13,626 nucleotides of DNA from an uncultured Clostridiaceae bacterium. Its GTDB lineage: Bacteria > Bacillota > Clostridia > TANB77 > CAG-508. The stretch's first letter is position 1. Each line of letters begins with the position of its first letter. The translations under genes and the position numbers were made by a program. A model generated the notes under the pieces. That model saw nothing but the letters and a program-made list of their open reading frames with translations, did no database searches and was not told where the DNA came from. The stretch lies in contig CATXTS010000045.1 in assembly GCA_958402495.1 (NCBI GenBank), forward strand, positions 1 to 13,626. The letters run 5' to 3'. This document shows, piece after piece, positions 1 to 8,481 of the stretch.

Positions 1-48
1 TAGCAGAGCTTTTATCTTCAGCAACACCCCAAGCAATTTCGAATTCAT
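1..48 (-). CDS. Possible start of a membrane-leading protein, cut by the window edge
   Basis: An ATG at 46-48 (minus strand) opens a frame that stays open to the window edge and begins MNSKLLGVLLKIKALL, a basic then hydrophobic start such as a signal anchor. A weak GGA lies 7 bases upstream. The ATG overlaps the TGA of another short reading frame in an ATGA arrangement, which would be consistent with translational coupling downstream of murA. Only 16 residues are visible, so no family can be assigned and the frame could be chance. Confidence 0.2.
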   Translation of the reverse strand, partial: MNSKLLGVLLKIKALL

Positions 49-96
49 TGCTTTTCCGTTTTTGGCTCTGTTTCTTCTACTATTTTTTTCTTCTTT

Positions 97-216
97 TTAG
101 AATTTTGTCTCGTTTTGTTTCCGCTTCTCCTTTGGTTTTCTTCTTGCTTTATTCTGACTATGTTTTCCTTCTTCTTTTAAATAAAACAAATCCTCTTCTT
201 TTGCTTTTCTCGCCAT
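97..216 (-). CDS. Small basic hypothetical protein (39 aa) downstream of murA
   Basis: This short frame starts MARKAKEEDLFYLKEEG and ends KQNETKF. It is very rich in Lys, Arg and Glu, with no membrane segment. An AAGGTG ribosome binding site sits 5 bases before the ATG, and the start lies only 16 bases after the murA stop, so it could be the next cistron of a murA operon. The frame one base on (+1) continues past this stop for about 20 more codons of similar KKK/EE composition to a TGA at about 45-47, so the true protein may be longer if the A-rich tract at 80-100 carries a length error. I recognise no family. Strong purine bias alone can produce such open frames, so this is tentative. Confidence 0.4.
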   Translation of the reverse strand: MARKAKEEDLFYLKEEGKHSQNKARRKPKEKRKQNETKF

Positions 217-232
217 GATTTCACCTTCTTTT

Positions 233-1486
233 CTAGGTATTTTTTATGAAAATAGATGCTCCTAGTTTGCTTAGTTTTTCCTCAAAATTTTCATAACCTC
301 TTTGTATATATTCTATATTTTCCACTTTTGTAGTTCCTTTAGCACCTAAACCTGCTAAGACTAAAGCTGCTCCACCTCTTAAATCTGTACTACTAACTGT
401 ACTTCCACTTAACCTTCTAACACCTTTAATAACTGCCATTTTTCCTTCTATTTGAATCTTAGCCCCCATTCTTTGTAATTCATTCATGTATTTATAACGA
501 TTTTCAAATATATTCTCTATAATAATAGAGGTTCCTTTAGCCGTTGTTAAAACAGCGCCAAGAACAGATTGCATATCTGTTGGGAATCCTGGATAGGGCA
601 TAGTTTTAATATCTACTGCTTTTAACTTTTTAGGTGCTTCTATTAATATTTTCTTATTTTGCACTTGTATAGCACAACCGGCTTCTTCTAATTTATGCAT
701 AATAGGTGTTACATGCTCTGGAATTACCTCTTGTAGTTGTAACTTCCCACCGGTAATCGCTGCTGCACAAAGGAATGTTCCTGTTTCAATACGATCTGGC
801 ATAATTTTATAACTTACTTCTTTTAATTTAGAAACACCCGTTATCTTTATAAAATTAGTACCTGCTCCTTCTATTTTAGCACCCATTTTATTTAAACATT
901 TGGCTAAATCCTCAATTTCTGGCTCCATAGCTGCATTATGGATAGTGGTTACCCCCTCTGCCATCACGGTGGCTAAAATAATATTTTCCGTAGCACCTAC
1001 GCTTGGAAAATCTAGTTCTATATTTGCCCCTATTATTTTATCACACTTACACTTAATAAATCCAGAGTTTTCCTCAATATTTATCCCTAATTTCTTAAAA
1101 GCATTCAAATGTAAATCAATTGGTCTTGCTCCAATTTCACATCCTCCTGGATAAGAAAAAGTAGCTTCCTTAAATCTACCAATAATGGCACCTGCCATGA
1201 TAACGGTAGAACGCATCTGTCTCATCATATCTTCTGGTATTTCTTTTTGATTTATGTATTTCGAATTGATTTCTATTTTACCACCATTCTTCTTCACTTT
1301 GCAACCTAAAAGCTTTAAAATCTTCAAAGTTATCTGTGTATCATGAATATTTGGCACATTATATAACTTGGTTACATTTCCATTTAATATACTCGCCGCA
1401 ATAATTGGTAAAGAAGCATTTTTAGAACCCGATATCGTAACTTCCCCTTCCAATCTCTTACCGCCTTCTATGATATAACTTAGCAT
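233..1486 (-). CDS. murA: UDP-N-acetylglucosamine 1-carboxyvinyltransferase (MurA)
   Basis: Catalyses the first committed step of peptidoglycan synthesis in the cytoplasm: transfer of enolpyruvate from PEP to UDP-GlcNAc. The EPSP-synthase-like fold is evident from the N-terminal SGSKNAS motif (catalytic Lys and Asn), the PGGCEIGARPIDLH active-site loop with the PEP-binding Cys (about residue 116), GFPTDMQ with its conserved Asp, and the C-terminal DLRGGAALVLAGL motif. Length (417 aa) is normal for the family. A GTG at 1495 is in frame, but it would lie inside the ribosome binding site (AAAGGGTG); the ATG at 1484-1486 has that site at about 8 bases, so I choose it. The Cys means it is expected to be fosfomycin-sensitive. 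Many Bacillota have two paralogs (murA and murZ), and the sequence alone does not say which this is. A small ORF follows 16 bases downstream. Confidence 0.95.
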   Translation of the reverse strand: MLSYIIEGGKRLEGEVTISGSKNASLPIIAASILNGNVTKLYNVPNIHDTQITLKILKLLGCKVKKNGGKIEINSKYINQKEIPEDMMRQMRSTVIMAGAIIGRFKEATFSYPGGCEIGARPIDLHLNAFKKLGINIEENSGFIKCKCDKIIGANIELDFPSVGATENIILATVMAEGVTTIHNAAMEPEIEDLAKCLNKMGAKIEGAGTNFIKITGVSKLKEVSYKIMPDRIETGTFLCAAAITGGKLQLQEVIPEHVTPIMHKLEEAGCAIQVQNKKILIEAPKKLKAVDIKTMPYPGFPTDMQSVLGAVLTTAKGTSIIIENIFENRYKYMNELQRMGAKIQIEGKMAVIKGVRRLSGSTVSSTDLRGGAALVLAGLGAKGTTKVENIEYIQRGYENFEEKLSKLGASIFIKNT

Positions 1487-1624
1487 GTTTTTCACCCTTT
1501 CTTTGTTTATTATGCTATATATTATGTCTGCTTCAGAAAAAAGGTGAAAAATCTTTGTTTTTATCCATAAGTTACCAGGAAATAGAAAAGAATTTAAATA
1601 TTTATTAACTACTATATAGAAAAA

Positions 1625-1658
1625 CTGTTGGCAAACTTTTTCTCTACTTTGCCAACAG
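1625..1658 (-). terminator. Rho-independent terminator downstream of the NUDIX gene
   Basis: The perfect 11-bp inverted repeat CTGTTGGCAAA / TTTGCCAACAG has a 12-base loop. Read on the minus strand, the stem is followed at once by TTTTT, the classical intrinsic terminator shape. It lies about 115 bases after the NUDIX stop and well before the murA start, so it would separate the two transcripts. Confidence 0.7.
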
Positions 1659-1773
1659 CCTTAAAACTTTTTTAGTTAATGATTATATGCTTCCTTCTTT
1701 CAAAATCTTTTTCTATCTTATCTATCTTTCCAATATTTCCTCTTTATATTCTACTTTTAAAATGCCACATAAT

Positions 1774-2244
1774 TTAGATTTCCTTATGTATATGGTGCAA
1801 AGGAAATTTTCCTTCTTTTAAAACTTCTTTTATACAATCTGGCTTTATCGGATATTCTCCTAATCTATCTATATCTATCCACTCATATTGTAAATAGGCT
1901 TTTCCCTCTATATTATACATAGTATCTAATATTTGCTTATCTTTCTCTTCTACAAACTCTGCTTTATAGACAAATAAAATCTCATGATATTTTTTTCCTT
2001 CTATTTCAAAGAAGTTTTCAATTGTCGCTATATAACCAATTATTTCTATCTTTTTTCCTAGTTCTTCTAGAATTTCTCTTTCTGCAGTTGTCTTAGAATC
2101 TTCTCCAATAGTTACTCTTCCGCCAATTAAAGCATAATGATCACTGTTTCTATTTCTATGAAATAAAATTTTCTGATGATGTTCTATGATAACTGCCGCC
2201 CTCACATTTAGCCTATAGGCTTCTAAATCAATCGTTATATCCAT
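1774..2244 (-). CDS. NUDIX hydrolase (MutT-like)
   Basis: A cytosolic Mg-dependent hydrolase of nucleoside-diphosphate-linked substrates. The complete NUDIX box Gx5Ex7REUxEExG is present at residues 42-63 (G42, E48, R56-E57, E60-E61, G63), inside a normal-sized (156 aa) single NUDIX domain. The N-terminal strand RAAVIIEHHQKILFHRN and the region after the box (YHEILFVYKAEF) fit the fold. Substrate cannot be read from the sequence; ADP-ribose/dNTP-type housecleaning and other nucleotide sugars are all possible. An AGGAG site lies 10 bases before the ATG. It is 173 bases downstream of the ATPase gene on the same strand and ends well before the hairpin at 1625-1658, so it is probably a short or single-gene unit. 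The last residues (HHIHKEI) are His-rich. Confidence 0.88.
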   Translation of the reverse strand: MDITIDLEAYRLNVRAAVIIEHHQKILFHRNRNSDHYALIGGRVTIGEDSKTTAEREILEELGKKIEIIGYIATIENFFEIEGKKYHEILFVYKAEFVEEKDKQILDTMYNIEGKAYLQYEWIDIDRLGEYPIKPDCIKEVLKEGKFPLHHIHKEI

Positions 2245-2417
2245 TCTTTCTATACTCCTATCTAAAATTTTTTTAATGTATTTTTCCTACTTTGTTGCCT
2301 TATCTATTTCCCCATAGTTTTTAAATACAATTTATATAATACCCAGAGCAATATAATCTGTAATTGGGCAGACTTTTTCAATTGACCTCCTTAAGGTCTA
2401 TAGCTTTTTTCTTTTTA

Positions 2418-3617
2418 TTATTCTTCTAATAACCAATCTATTATATTTTTATGAATTATTCCATTTTGTGAAAAATCAAATTTATCCATCGATAAAACAT
2501 ATTTCGGATAGTTATCTTCTATTGTCTTAAATGCTCCAAATTCTCTTTCCACAACAGAATCATCTGCTAAAATATAGGCTACTTGAATATATATCTTTTC
2601 TTTAAATCTGGTTGCTATAAAATCTATTTCTCCATTTTCTAAATTTCCTATTTTAACTTCATATCCTCTAGATAACAACTCATTATATACAATATTTTCT
2701 AAATATGCTCCTAATTGAGGCCTTTTTCCACTATTCATTATTTGTCCAAATCCTAAATCCGTCAAATAATATTTGTATTTTCCATTTAATATTCTTTTCC
2801 CTCTAACATCATATCTATCCGCTTTATTTATCATCATAGCCTTTGTCATATATTCTAAATAATTGTATAAAGTTATTTTGGAAACCTCTCTATCATCCTT
2901 ATTTGCAAAATAATTTGATAAACTTTCTGCTGAAAAGTTTTGTGATGGTGTTGTTACTATATATTTTACTATTCTATTAAATAAATCTAAATCTTTTATA
3001 TTAAATCTAGCTATAATATCTTTTACTAAAATGGAATTGTACACATCTGATAAATAAGTTCTTGTTTGAATCTCATCTGTCAGCATAAATCTTTGTGGCA
3101 ACCCACCCCAAATCATATAATCATCAAATGCTTCTTCTATTTCTTTTCTATCTGTTATATTTTCTAATTCACATACTTCTTTAAATGTAAAAGGATACGT
3201 CTTAAAGCTTACATATCTTCCTGCGATATGTGTTGCAAGTTCTCCAGATAATAAATCACTATTAGAACCTGTAATAAATATCGATACATTTTTAGATGCT
3301 TTAAATGAATTTATTGCTTTTTCCCAATGTTCAACATTTTGGATTTCATCAAAGAATAAATAATACTTATCTTCATTTACTATTTTCTCTTTAATGTAAT
3401 TATGCAAATCCATATCATCTTTTATAAAAGCATAGTCCTCGTATTCAAAATTTATATATATTATTTGAGATTCTGGTATCCCTTTTTCTTTTAATTCCTC
3501 TATTATCTGTAGTAATATAACAGATTTACCACACCTTCTAACGCCCATGATAACTTTTATTAAGTCTTGATCATAAAATGGTCTTATTTTAGATAGATAT
3601 TTTTCACGAATAATCAT
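2418..3617 (-). CDS. AAA-type ATP-binding protein with C-terminal DUF4143 (nuclease-like) domain
   Basis: A 399-aa protein of the AAA_14 + DUF4143 superfamily, common in multiple copies in Clostridia and archaea, with no settled function. Walker A is GVRRCGKS (residues 25-32), Walker B YYLFFDE (D90, E91), and the sensor-like strand IFITGSNS (113-120). The middle holds a winged-helix-like region (FSAESLSNYFANKDDREVS, residues 228-246). The C-terminal DUF4143 part shows a PD-(D/E)XK-like pattern: E308, GEIDF (E330, D332) and IQVAY (Q345), so nucleic-acid binding or cleavage is possible but unproven. An AGGAG site is 6 bases from the ATG. It has its own perfect consensus promoter and an adjacent palindrome (see those entries), suggesting an independently and possibly strongly transcribed gene. 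Confidence 0.9.
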   Translation of the reverse strand: MIIREKYLSKIRPFYDQDLIKVIMGVRRCGKSVILLQIIEELKEKGIPESQIIYINFEYEDYAFIKDDMDLHNYIKEKIVNEDKYYLFFDEIQNVEHWEKAINSFKASKNVSIFITGSNSDLLSGELATHIAGRYVSFKTYPFTFKEVCELENITDRKEIEEAFDDYMIWGGLPQRFMLTDEIQTRTYLSDVYNSILVKDIIARFNIKDLDLFNRIVKYIVTTPSQNFSAESLSNYFANKDDREVSKITLYNYLEYMTKAMMINKADRYDVRGKRILNGKYKYYLTDLGFGQIMNSGKRPQLGAYLENIVYNELLSRGYEVKIGNLENGEIDFIATRFKEKIYIQVAYILADDSVVEREFGAFKTIEDNYPKYVLSMDKFDFSQNGIIHKNIIDWLLEE

Positions 3618-3645
3618 ATATTTCTCCTCTTTGTTTAATTACTTT

Positions 3646-3674
3646 ATTATATCGTCATTTTTTCTTTTTGTCAA
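3646..3674 (-). promoter_or_regulatory. Consensus sigma-A promoter of the ATPase gene
   Basis: On the minus strand TTGACA (3669-3674) and TATAAT (3646-3651) are separated by exactly 17 bases (3652-3668), a perfect match to the vegetative promoter consensus. Transcription would start about 10 bases before the AGGAG site and ATG of the ATPase gene, giving a short leader of roughly 20 bases. Confidence 0.85.
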
Positions 3675-3676
3675 TG

Positions 3677-3702
3677 TTTTTGTTTAGTACATTAAACAAA
3701 AA
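3677..3702. promoter_or_regulatory. Inverted repeat abutting the -35 box (possible operator)
   Basis: The perfect 10-bp arms TTTTTGTTTA / TAAACAAAAA flank the 6-base centre GTACAT. The repeat begins two bases upstream of the TTGACA box of the ATPase promoter, a typical place for a dimeric regulator to bind or for an A/T-rich UP element. It lies after the GH3 stop (3754) in the transcript direction, but no U-run follows that would make it a clear terminator. No regulator gene is adjacent. Confidence 0.45.
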
Positions 3703-3753
3703 ATAGTTTTATTTGCAATTTTGTTCATTGCACTTTACTTTTTTTGCACAAAC

Positions 3754-6318
3754 TTATAAAATCCTTCTTTGTTCTTCAACACCTATTAAAGTATATTCTT
3801 TACTTACATTATCTATATGATTTCCAAAAGTGTAAATTGTATGTACTATTTTTCTACCATTCTTATACATTATCCGATTCTTATCGTTGTTTCTATCTTC
3901 CTTTTTTCTTTTCCTTCTCCCTTTTCGAATTTGTTTAATACCTGTAATCCATTTTCCATTCAGTACTTGTATAAAGCCTTTTACTCTATCTTCATTATAA
4001 AGACTACTCTCTTTTTCATACACTTTTTTTAATGGTTTTTGCATATCTTGTATCCTTTTTGTCGCTTCACTTACTTGCTTATTTCTTAACAATCTCTTTA
4101 TCACAGTCTTTTTTTGATAACCATATATAACACGTCCTAGCCAAGTATGTTTCATCTGTTCTATTGAATTTTCTTCTGAAAATTCTCCTACTTTTAATCT
4201 TCTAGGTGGTATTTTATGTCCTAAAATTTGTTCAAAATCCTGGTCTGTCACATTTTCAACCTCTGCATGTTGGTATACTTCTGGATATGGTTTATTCATT
4301 ATAGAGTCATCCGAAAATACAGTTACTTGTTTTGTAAGTTCTATTTGCTGGCTAGATTTTGCTATTTCTATCCAATAGGTACCCGTTTCTACTACCCATT
4401 TTTCTACTTCTGGTTGATAATAGGAAAAAGCATCCGCTTCCAACTCCCACTCTATCGTTTTTACTTCTCCTGCTTCTAGTTCTACCTTTTGAAAAGCCTT
4501 TAATTCTCTTTTCGGTTTATAAACGCTAGGATTTTCTTGACGAATATACACTTGTAGGATTTCTTTTCCTTTTCTATTTCCTACATTTTGTATCTTACAA
4601 GACACTTTTAATTTTTCATTCTTATTTATTTGTGGCTTTGAAATAGTCATTTCTAAATATTGAAAGTTTGTATAACTTAATCCATAACCAAATGGAAAAA
4701 GTACTTCTTTTTGTCTGGTTATATAATAACGATATCCTACAAAAATAGATTCTTGATATTCTACACTCACTTCTGTACCAGGAAAGTTTCGATAGCAAGG
4801 TGTATCTTCTACTACATATGGATAACTCTCTGCTAACTTACCAGAAGGATTTACTTTTCCTATTAAAGCATTCACTATAGCCGTAGCACCTGCTTGTCCT
4901 CCTAAATAACCAATTATAATGGCTTTTACCCTTTCTTTCCATGGCATAGCTATAGGTGCTCCACCTGCCAAAACTACCACTATATTTGTATTTACAGCTA
5001 GTAGTTTCTCTATTAATTCCTCCTGATTTTTTGGTAAATAGATATTTTTTCTATCCGAGCCTTCTGTCTCATACGCTTCTGTTAATCCTGCAAAAACAAG
5101 TACTACATCTGCTTGCTTAGAGGCTTGCATAGCCTCCTCTTGTAATTTCATATCTTCTTTACCACCTGTCCTAGTATAGCCTTGTGCATATACAAACTCT
5201 ACATTTTCTTGCTTCAAAGCGGTTAGTGCATTATCTACTCGATAAGGATTTACTTTAGAACTGCCACCTCCTTGATAACGAGGATGACATGCCATATCCC
5301 CTATCACAGCTATCTTTTGATGAATTTTTAAAGGCAATATTTCTTCTTCATTTTTTAATAATACAATGGATTCCTCGGCTATCTTTTGTGCCAAGGCATT
5401 ATGTTTTTCTCTTAATACTATGGATGAAACTTTAGATTCCTTTGCCTTTACTGCCTTTTGTATGGTTTGTAAAATCCTACTAGCACAAATATCTATATAA
5501 CTTTCTGGTATCCTTCCTTCTTTTACAGCTTGTATAATTTCTTCTTTACCATGACCTCTTTTCCCAGGCATCTCTAATTCATTGCCAGCAAGTAAACCTC
5601 TTACTCTATCATTAGAAGCCCCCCAATCGGTTATTACAATCCCATCAAAATGCCACTCTTTTCTTAAAATATCTAATAGCTTCTTATTTTCTGAACAAAA
5701 ACTACCATTTAGTCGATTATAAGCACTCATAATCGCCCATGGCTTAGCTTCTTTCACAATCTTTTCAAAAGCATATAAGTAAATTTCTCTTAACGCTCTT
5801 TCATCTACCACTGCATTAATCGTTCTTCTTCTCTTTTCTTGATTGTTTACAGCAAAATGTTTGACACAAGCCCCTACCTGTTTACTTTGCATACCTTTTA
5901 CATAAGCAATCCCTAACTGTGCGGTTAAATAAGGGTCTTCTGAAAAATATTCAAAATTTCTACCACACAATGGACTTCTTTTTATATTAACGCCAGGACC
6001 TAACACAATATCCACACCTTGCTCAATCGCTTCTTGTGCTAAAGCCTCTCCCATTGCAAAAACAAGCTTTGTATCCCAACTATTACTAATCGTTGCTTCT
6101 GTTGGAAAGCAAGTAGCTTTTCGGCTAATATTATCTCCTAAATTATCCTCTGCATTCTCTTGCACACGTAATCCATGAGGACCATCTGTCATCTTGATAC
6201 TAGGAATGCCTAATCTTTCTATTGCTACTGTATGCCAAAAATCTCTTCCCATAAATAAGCTAACTTTCTCTTCCAAAGTCATTTGCTTTAACCATTCTTG
6301 ATATTTTTCCATTCGCAT
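3754..6318 (-). CDS. Glycoside hydrolase family 3 beta-glucosidase
   Basis: An 854-aa GH3 enzyme, no signal peptide, so probably cytoplasmic and acting on imported beta-linked oligosaccharides. Domains: (beta/alpha)8 barrel, residues ~10-290, with KMTDGPHGLR, KHFAVNNQE (K153-H154) and nucleophile Asp231 in VITDWGAS; alpha/beta sandwich, ~310-500, with the EAYETEGSDR motif (E417/E419 acid/base candidates); FPFGYGLSYT at 541-550; then an Fn3-like domain ~555-670 (NVGNRKGKEILQVYI). The start is ambiguous: ATG at 6318 is 4 bases after AAGGAG, whereas the second ATG at 6312 (MEKYQEWL) is 9 bases away and is the more likely real start. The final ~50 residues after ITGIKQI are a basic run followed by sequence unlike the family, a possible frameshift artefact (see findings). 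It follows the transglutaminase gene by 61 bases. Substrate specificity (glucose versus xylose linkages) cannot be told. Confidence 0.93.
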   Translation of the reverse strand: MRMEKYQEWLKQMTLEEKVSLFMGRDFWHTVAIERLGIPSIKMTDGPHGLRVQENAEDNLGDNISRKATCFPTEATISNSWDTKLVFAMGEALAQEAIEQGVDIVLGPGVNIKRSPLCGRNFEYFSEDPYLTAQLGIAYVKGMQSKQVGACVKHFAVNNQEKRRRTINAVVDERALREIYLYAFEKIVKEAKPWAIMSAYNRLNGSFCSENKKLLDILRKEWHFDGIVITDWGASNDRVRGLLAGNELEMPGKRGHGKEEIIQAVKEGRIPESYIDICASRILQTIQKAVKAKESKVSSIVLREKHNALAQKIAEESIVLLKNEEEILPLKIHQKIAVIGDMACHPRYQGGGSSKVNPYRVDNALTALKQENVEFVYAQGYTRTGGKEDMKLQEEAMQASKQADVVLVFAGLTEAYETEGSDRKNIYLPKNQEELIEKLLAVNTNIVVVLAGGAPIAMPWKERVKAIIIGYLGGQAGATAIVNALIGKVNPSGKLAESYPYVVEDTPCYRNFPGTEVSVEYQESIFVGYRYYITRQKEVLFPFGYGLSYTNFQYLEMTISKPQINKNEKLKVSCKIQNVGNRKGKEILQVYIRQENPSVYKPKRELKAFQKVELEAGEVKTIEWELEADAFSYYQPEVEKWVVETGTYWIEIAKSSQQIELTKQVTVFSDDSIMNKPYPEVYQHAEVENVTDQDFEQILGHKIPPRRLKVGEFSEENSIEQMKHTWLGRVIYGYQKKTVIKRLLRNKQVSEATKRIQDMQKPLKKVYEKESSLYNEDRVKGFIQVLNGKWITGIKQIRKGRRKRKKEDRNNDKNRIMYKNGRKIVHTIYTFGNHIDNVSKEYTLIGVEEQRRIL

Positions 6319-6379
6319 ACATCTCCTTTTTCTTTCGATTGATAAACCTTTAAATTATTTTTCTTAATTTTATAGCTTT

Positions 6380-7528
6380 TTAATAATCTTTCACATTTAA
6401 AGTAGGATATTCAAATGTCATCCCTGTTTGAGATACTCTTCCATTTGGTATATGATTATTTAAAAAACTTTGTCCCTTACATAAATACGCATGCTTCATT
6501 TGATTGGTTAAACTGCCTCCCCCTTGGATAATAGGGTCATTCCAAGTCACATCTACCGCATACCAACTGCCCTCTATTTGCACATAATTCCACAAATGGG
6601 CCTCTGTTCTTCCTTCTGAATTACTAGCTGTTCCGGATACCAAAATACAGGGTATTTCTAAGCCATCCATTAAATACTTAAAAGCCTTTGCATAGCCTTC
6701 ACAAACCACCTGTTTTTCTATAAAGGCTCCATAAATGTTTCTAGTATTCGTTCTATTTAAAGTTTGGTCATAAGAAACCGCCTCTACAATCCAATCATTC
6801 ACTTGTTTAATTTTCTGGTAAGTCGTTCCACTTGCACTACTTATGCATTGTCTTTGAATAGCTTGCAGAGCCAAAAGTGCCTTTTCTACCTCTTGTTTAC
6901 AAGTATACCCTACTGCATAATAATTTCCACCTTCTTCTGGTCCAATGGATACTTCATAGTTAACGATATTCCATACTTTTGTACTATTAATAAATAAATA
7001 TATCTTTGAAGTATCTAAATAAAATAAATCTACAAAGTCTGTCATAAGGGCATCCCAAGCATCTTGATAGGCTTGTTTCAAAGCTTGCTCTCCTCCATTA
7101 GCAGTTAAAATCGCTTGAAAAGTATCTCCTAAAGAAATCTGATAATTACCATTTTTCATTTGCTCTGTATGCTTTACAACTGCCTCATAAATTTTTTTAG
7201 CATTTCCATCTAATTGGTTATAAAAGTACCCTGTTTGTTTTACTGTATTATCTTCTAATAAAACCGTTGGTTTCTCTAATGTTCCTAATATAGGGGCTAC
7301 TACCTCTGCATTCTGACTAACCACCTCTACTTGATTTTGTAACCTATCTTGTTTTACAAAAGTATTTTCTTGCTCATTTTTCCCAATCTGTTCTTCCTCA
7401 ATCGACGTTTGCTCATGAAACACAAAAGTATCTGGATTTTGTGTTTTCCACCAGATAATTCCCAAACATATTAAAATAATCAATAGCAAAACAAACAACA
7501 TTTTAATAAAGGGATGCTTGTCTCTCAT
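6380..7528 (-). CDS. Membrane-anchored transglutaminase-like (cysteine protease fold) protein
   Basis: A 382-aa protein. Residues 9-26 form one strongly hydrophobic segment after a basic N-terminus (MRDKHPFIKM), a signal anchor or uncleaved signal peptide that would place the rest outside the membrane. Residues ~30-95 are a polar, Glu/Gln-rich linker. The C-terminal transglutaminase-like core has the expected triad: Cys276 in VVCEGYAKAFKYL, His311 in EAHLWNYV, and Asp326 in WYAVDVTWNDP. KIKQVNDWIVEAVSYD (239-254) matches the helix that usually precedes the Cys. Such bacterial proteins are thought to act as proteases or peptide cross-linkers on the cell surface; the reaction here is unknown. 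AGGAG lies 8 bases before the ATG, and the start is 11 bases after the patatin stop, so the two are almost certainly co-transcribed. Confidence 0.88.
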   Translation of the reverse strand: MRDKHPFIKMLFVLLLIILICLGIIWWKTQNPDTFVFHEQTSIEEEQIGKNEQENTFVKQDRLQNQVEVVSQNAEVVAPILGTLEKPTVLLEDNTVKQTGYFYNQLDGNAKKIYEAVVKHTEQMKNGNYQISLGDTFQAILTANGGEQALKQAYQDAWDALMTDFVDLFYLDTSKIYLFINSTKVWNIVNYEVSIGPEEGGNYYAVGYTCKQEVEKALLALQAIQRQCISSASGTTYQKIKQVNDWIVEAVSYDQTLNRTNTRNIYGAFIEKQVVCEGYAKAFKYLMDGLEIPCILVSGTASNSEGRTEAHLWNYVQIEGSWYAVDVTWNDPIIQGGGSLTNQMKHAYLCKGQSFLNNHIPNGRVSQTGMTFEYPTLNVKDY

Positions 7529-7539
7529 ATTCTTCTCTC

Positions 7540-8382
7540 CTATTCCTTACTTTTTAACATTTCTTTTATCTGTTTCATCTTCGTTAATGTGGTAATATAC
7601 CCTATATTATAGCAATAATCAATTTTTTTAATATTAAAAACACTCGCTTGTTCTAAATCTAAATCGATTACCATATCACTTTCTTGTACAGCTTCATGAG
7701 CTCTATTATCAAATAAAATATCTACGGATTTAAAAGCCACTTCATATAAATTCTTAGGAACAGAATTTAAACTCGCTGAAAACTTAATGGTTAGCACTTT
7801 ATCGGCTCCTAACTTTCTCACTTCTCCAGCTGGCACATTATCTAAAATACCACCATCTACAAACATATGATTTAGATATTCACATGGAGCAAAAATGAGT
7901 GGATAGCTGCTACTAGCTCTAACGGCCTTTGCAATTAACGCATCTTTTATATAATAGTCTTCTTGTAAAGGGCCATTAGTAAAAACATATTTTTTACTCT
8001 CTACAATATCTACACTAGGGATTGCAAGCGGCATAGGAACCTGTTGTATATGGCTAATATGCTTTTGTTTAGCACATTCTTCTAATGCAATTTCTATATT
8101 TTCACCAGATAATAATCCATACCCTAATAAACGTTTTCTATTTTTAATGTTATCAATCATATATTTGGGATTGGTTTTCATGATTTCTTTAGAAAAATAC
8201 TTAAATAATTCTAACATCTTTTCAGTAGAGTATCCCATCGCATATAGTGCTGCTACAATACTACCAATACTGGTACCAGCAATCATATCTACTTGAATAT
8301 CATTTTCTTCTAGAGCTTTTATAACACCAATATGAGCGGCACCTTTTACGCCACCACCAGCTAAAGCTAATCCTAATTTCAT
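7540..8382 (-). CDS. Patatin-like phospholipase (RssA/YchK type)
   Basis: A 280-aa member of the patatin-like serine acyl hydrolases. It has the Gly-rich oxyanion-hole motif GGGVKGAAH (residues 9-17), the nucleophile elbow GTSIGS (Ser38) and the dyad Asp in DGG (Asp175), all in family order and spacing. It lacks a signal peptide or membrane segment, so it is cytosolic or peripherally membrane bound, acting on membrane lipids or acyl esters. The length fits the short bacterial RssA/YchK-like group rather than outer-membrane or toxin forms. GAGGG lies 5 bases before the ATG. It is the first gene of the group with the transglutaminase-like protein and GH3 enzyme. A TATAAT at 8422-8427 (minus strand) is a plausible -10, but its -35 region is poor. 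Physiological substrate unknown. Confidence 0.92.
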   Translation of the reverse strand: MKLGLALAGGGVKGAAHIGVIKALEENDIQVDMIAGTSIGSIVAALYAMGYSTEKMLELFKYFSKEIMKTNPKYMIDNIKNRKRLLGYGLLSGENIEIALEECAKQKHISHIQQVPMPLAIPSVDIVESKKYVFTNGPLQEDYYIKDALIAKAVRASSSYPLIFAPCEYLNHMFVDGGILDNVPAGEVRKLGADKVLTIKFSASLNSVPKNLYEVAFKSVDILFDNRAHEAVQESDMVIDLDLEQASVFNIKKIDYCYNIGYITTLTKMKQIKEMLKSKE

Positions 8383-8448
8383 ATATCCACCCTCTTATCA
8401 CTCTTTGGACTTCCTTCTTTTATTATACCGCACTTTATAGCCTATTGT

Positions 8449-8481
8449 ATAGTATATTTTTAAACAATTTCCATATACTAT
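8449..8481. promoter_or_regulatory. Inverted repeat in the divergent patatin/SDR intergenic region
   Basis: The perfect 9-bp arms ATAGTATAT / ATATACTAT are separated by 15 bases. On its right a TATAAA (8485-8490) could be the -10 of the plus-strand SDR gene, and on its left TATAAT (8422-8427, minus strand) the -10 of the patatin gene, so the repeat lies between or over both promoters. This suggests an operator, but AT-rich sequence yields such repeats by chance more often than usual. Confidence 0.35.

Noticed and set aside
1487..1495. GTG start of MurA, three codons upstream of ATG
   Set aside because: The GTG overlaps the AAAGGGTG ribosome binding site; the ATG at 1484-1486 has correct spacing.
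2383..2397. Hairpin GACCT/AGGTC upstream of the NUDIX gene as a terminator of the ATPase gene
   Set aside because: The stem is only 5 bp and no U-run follows on the minus strand.
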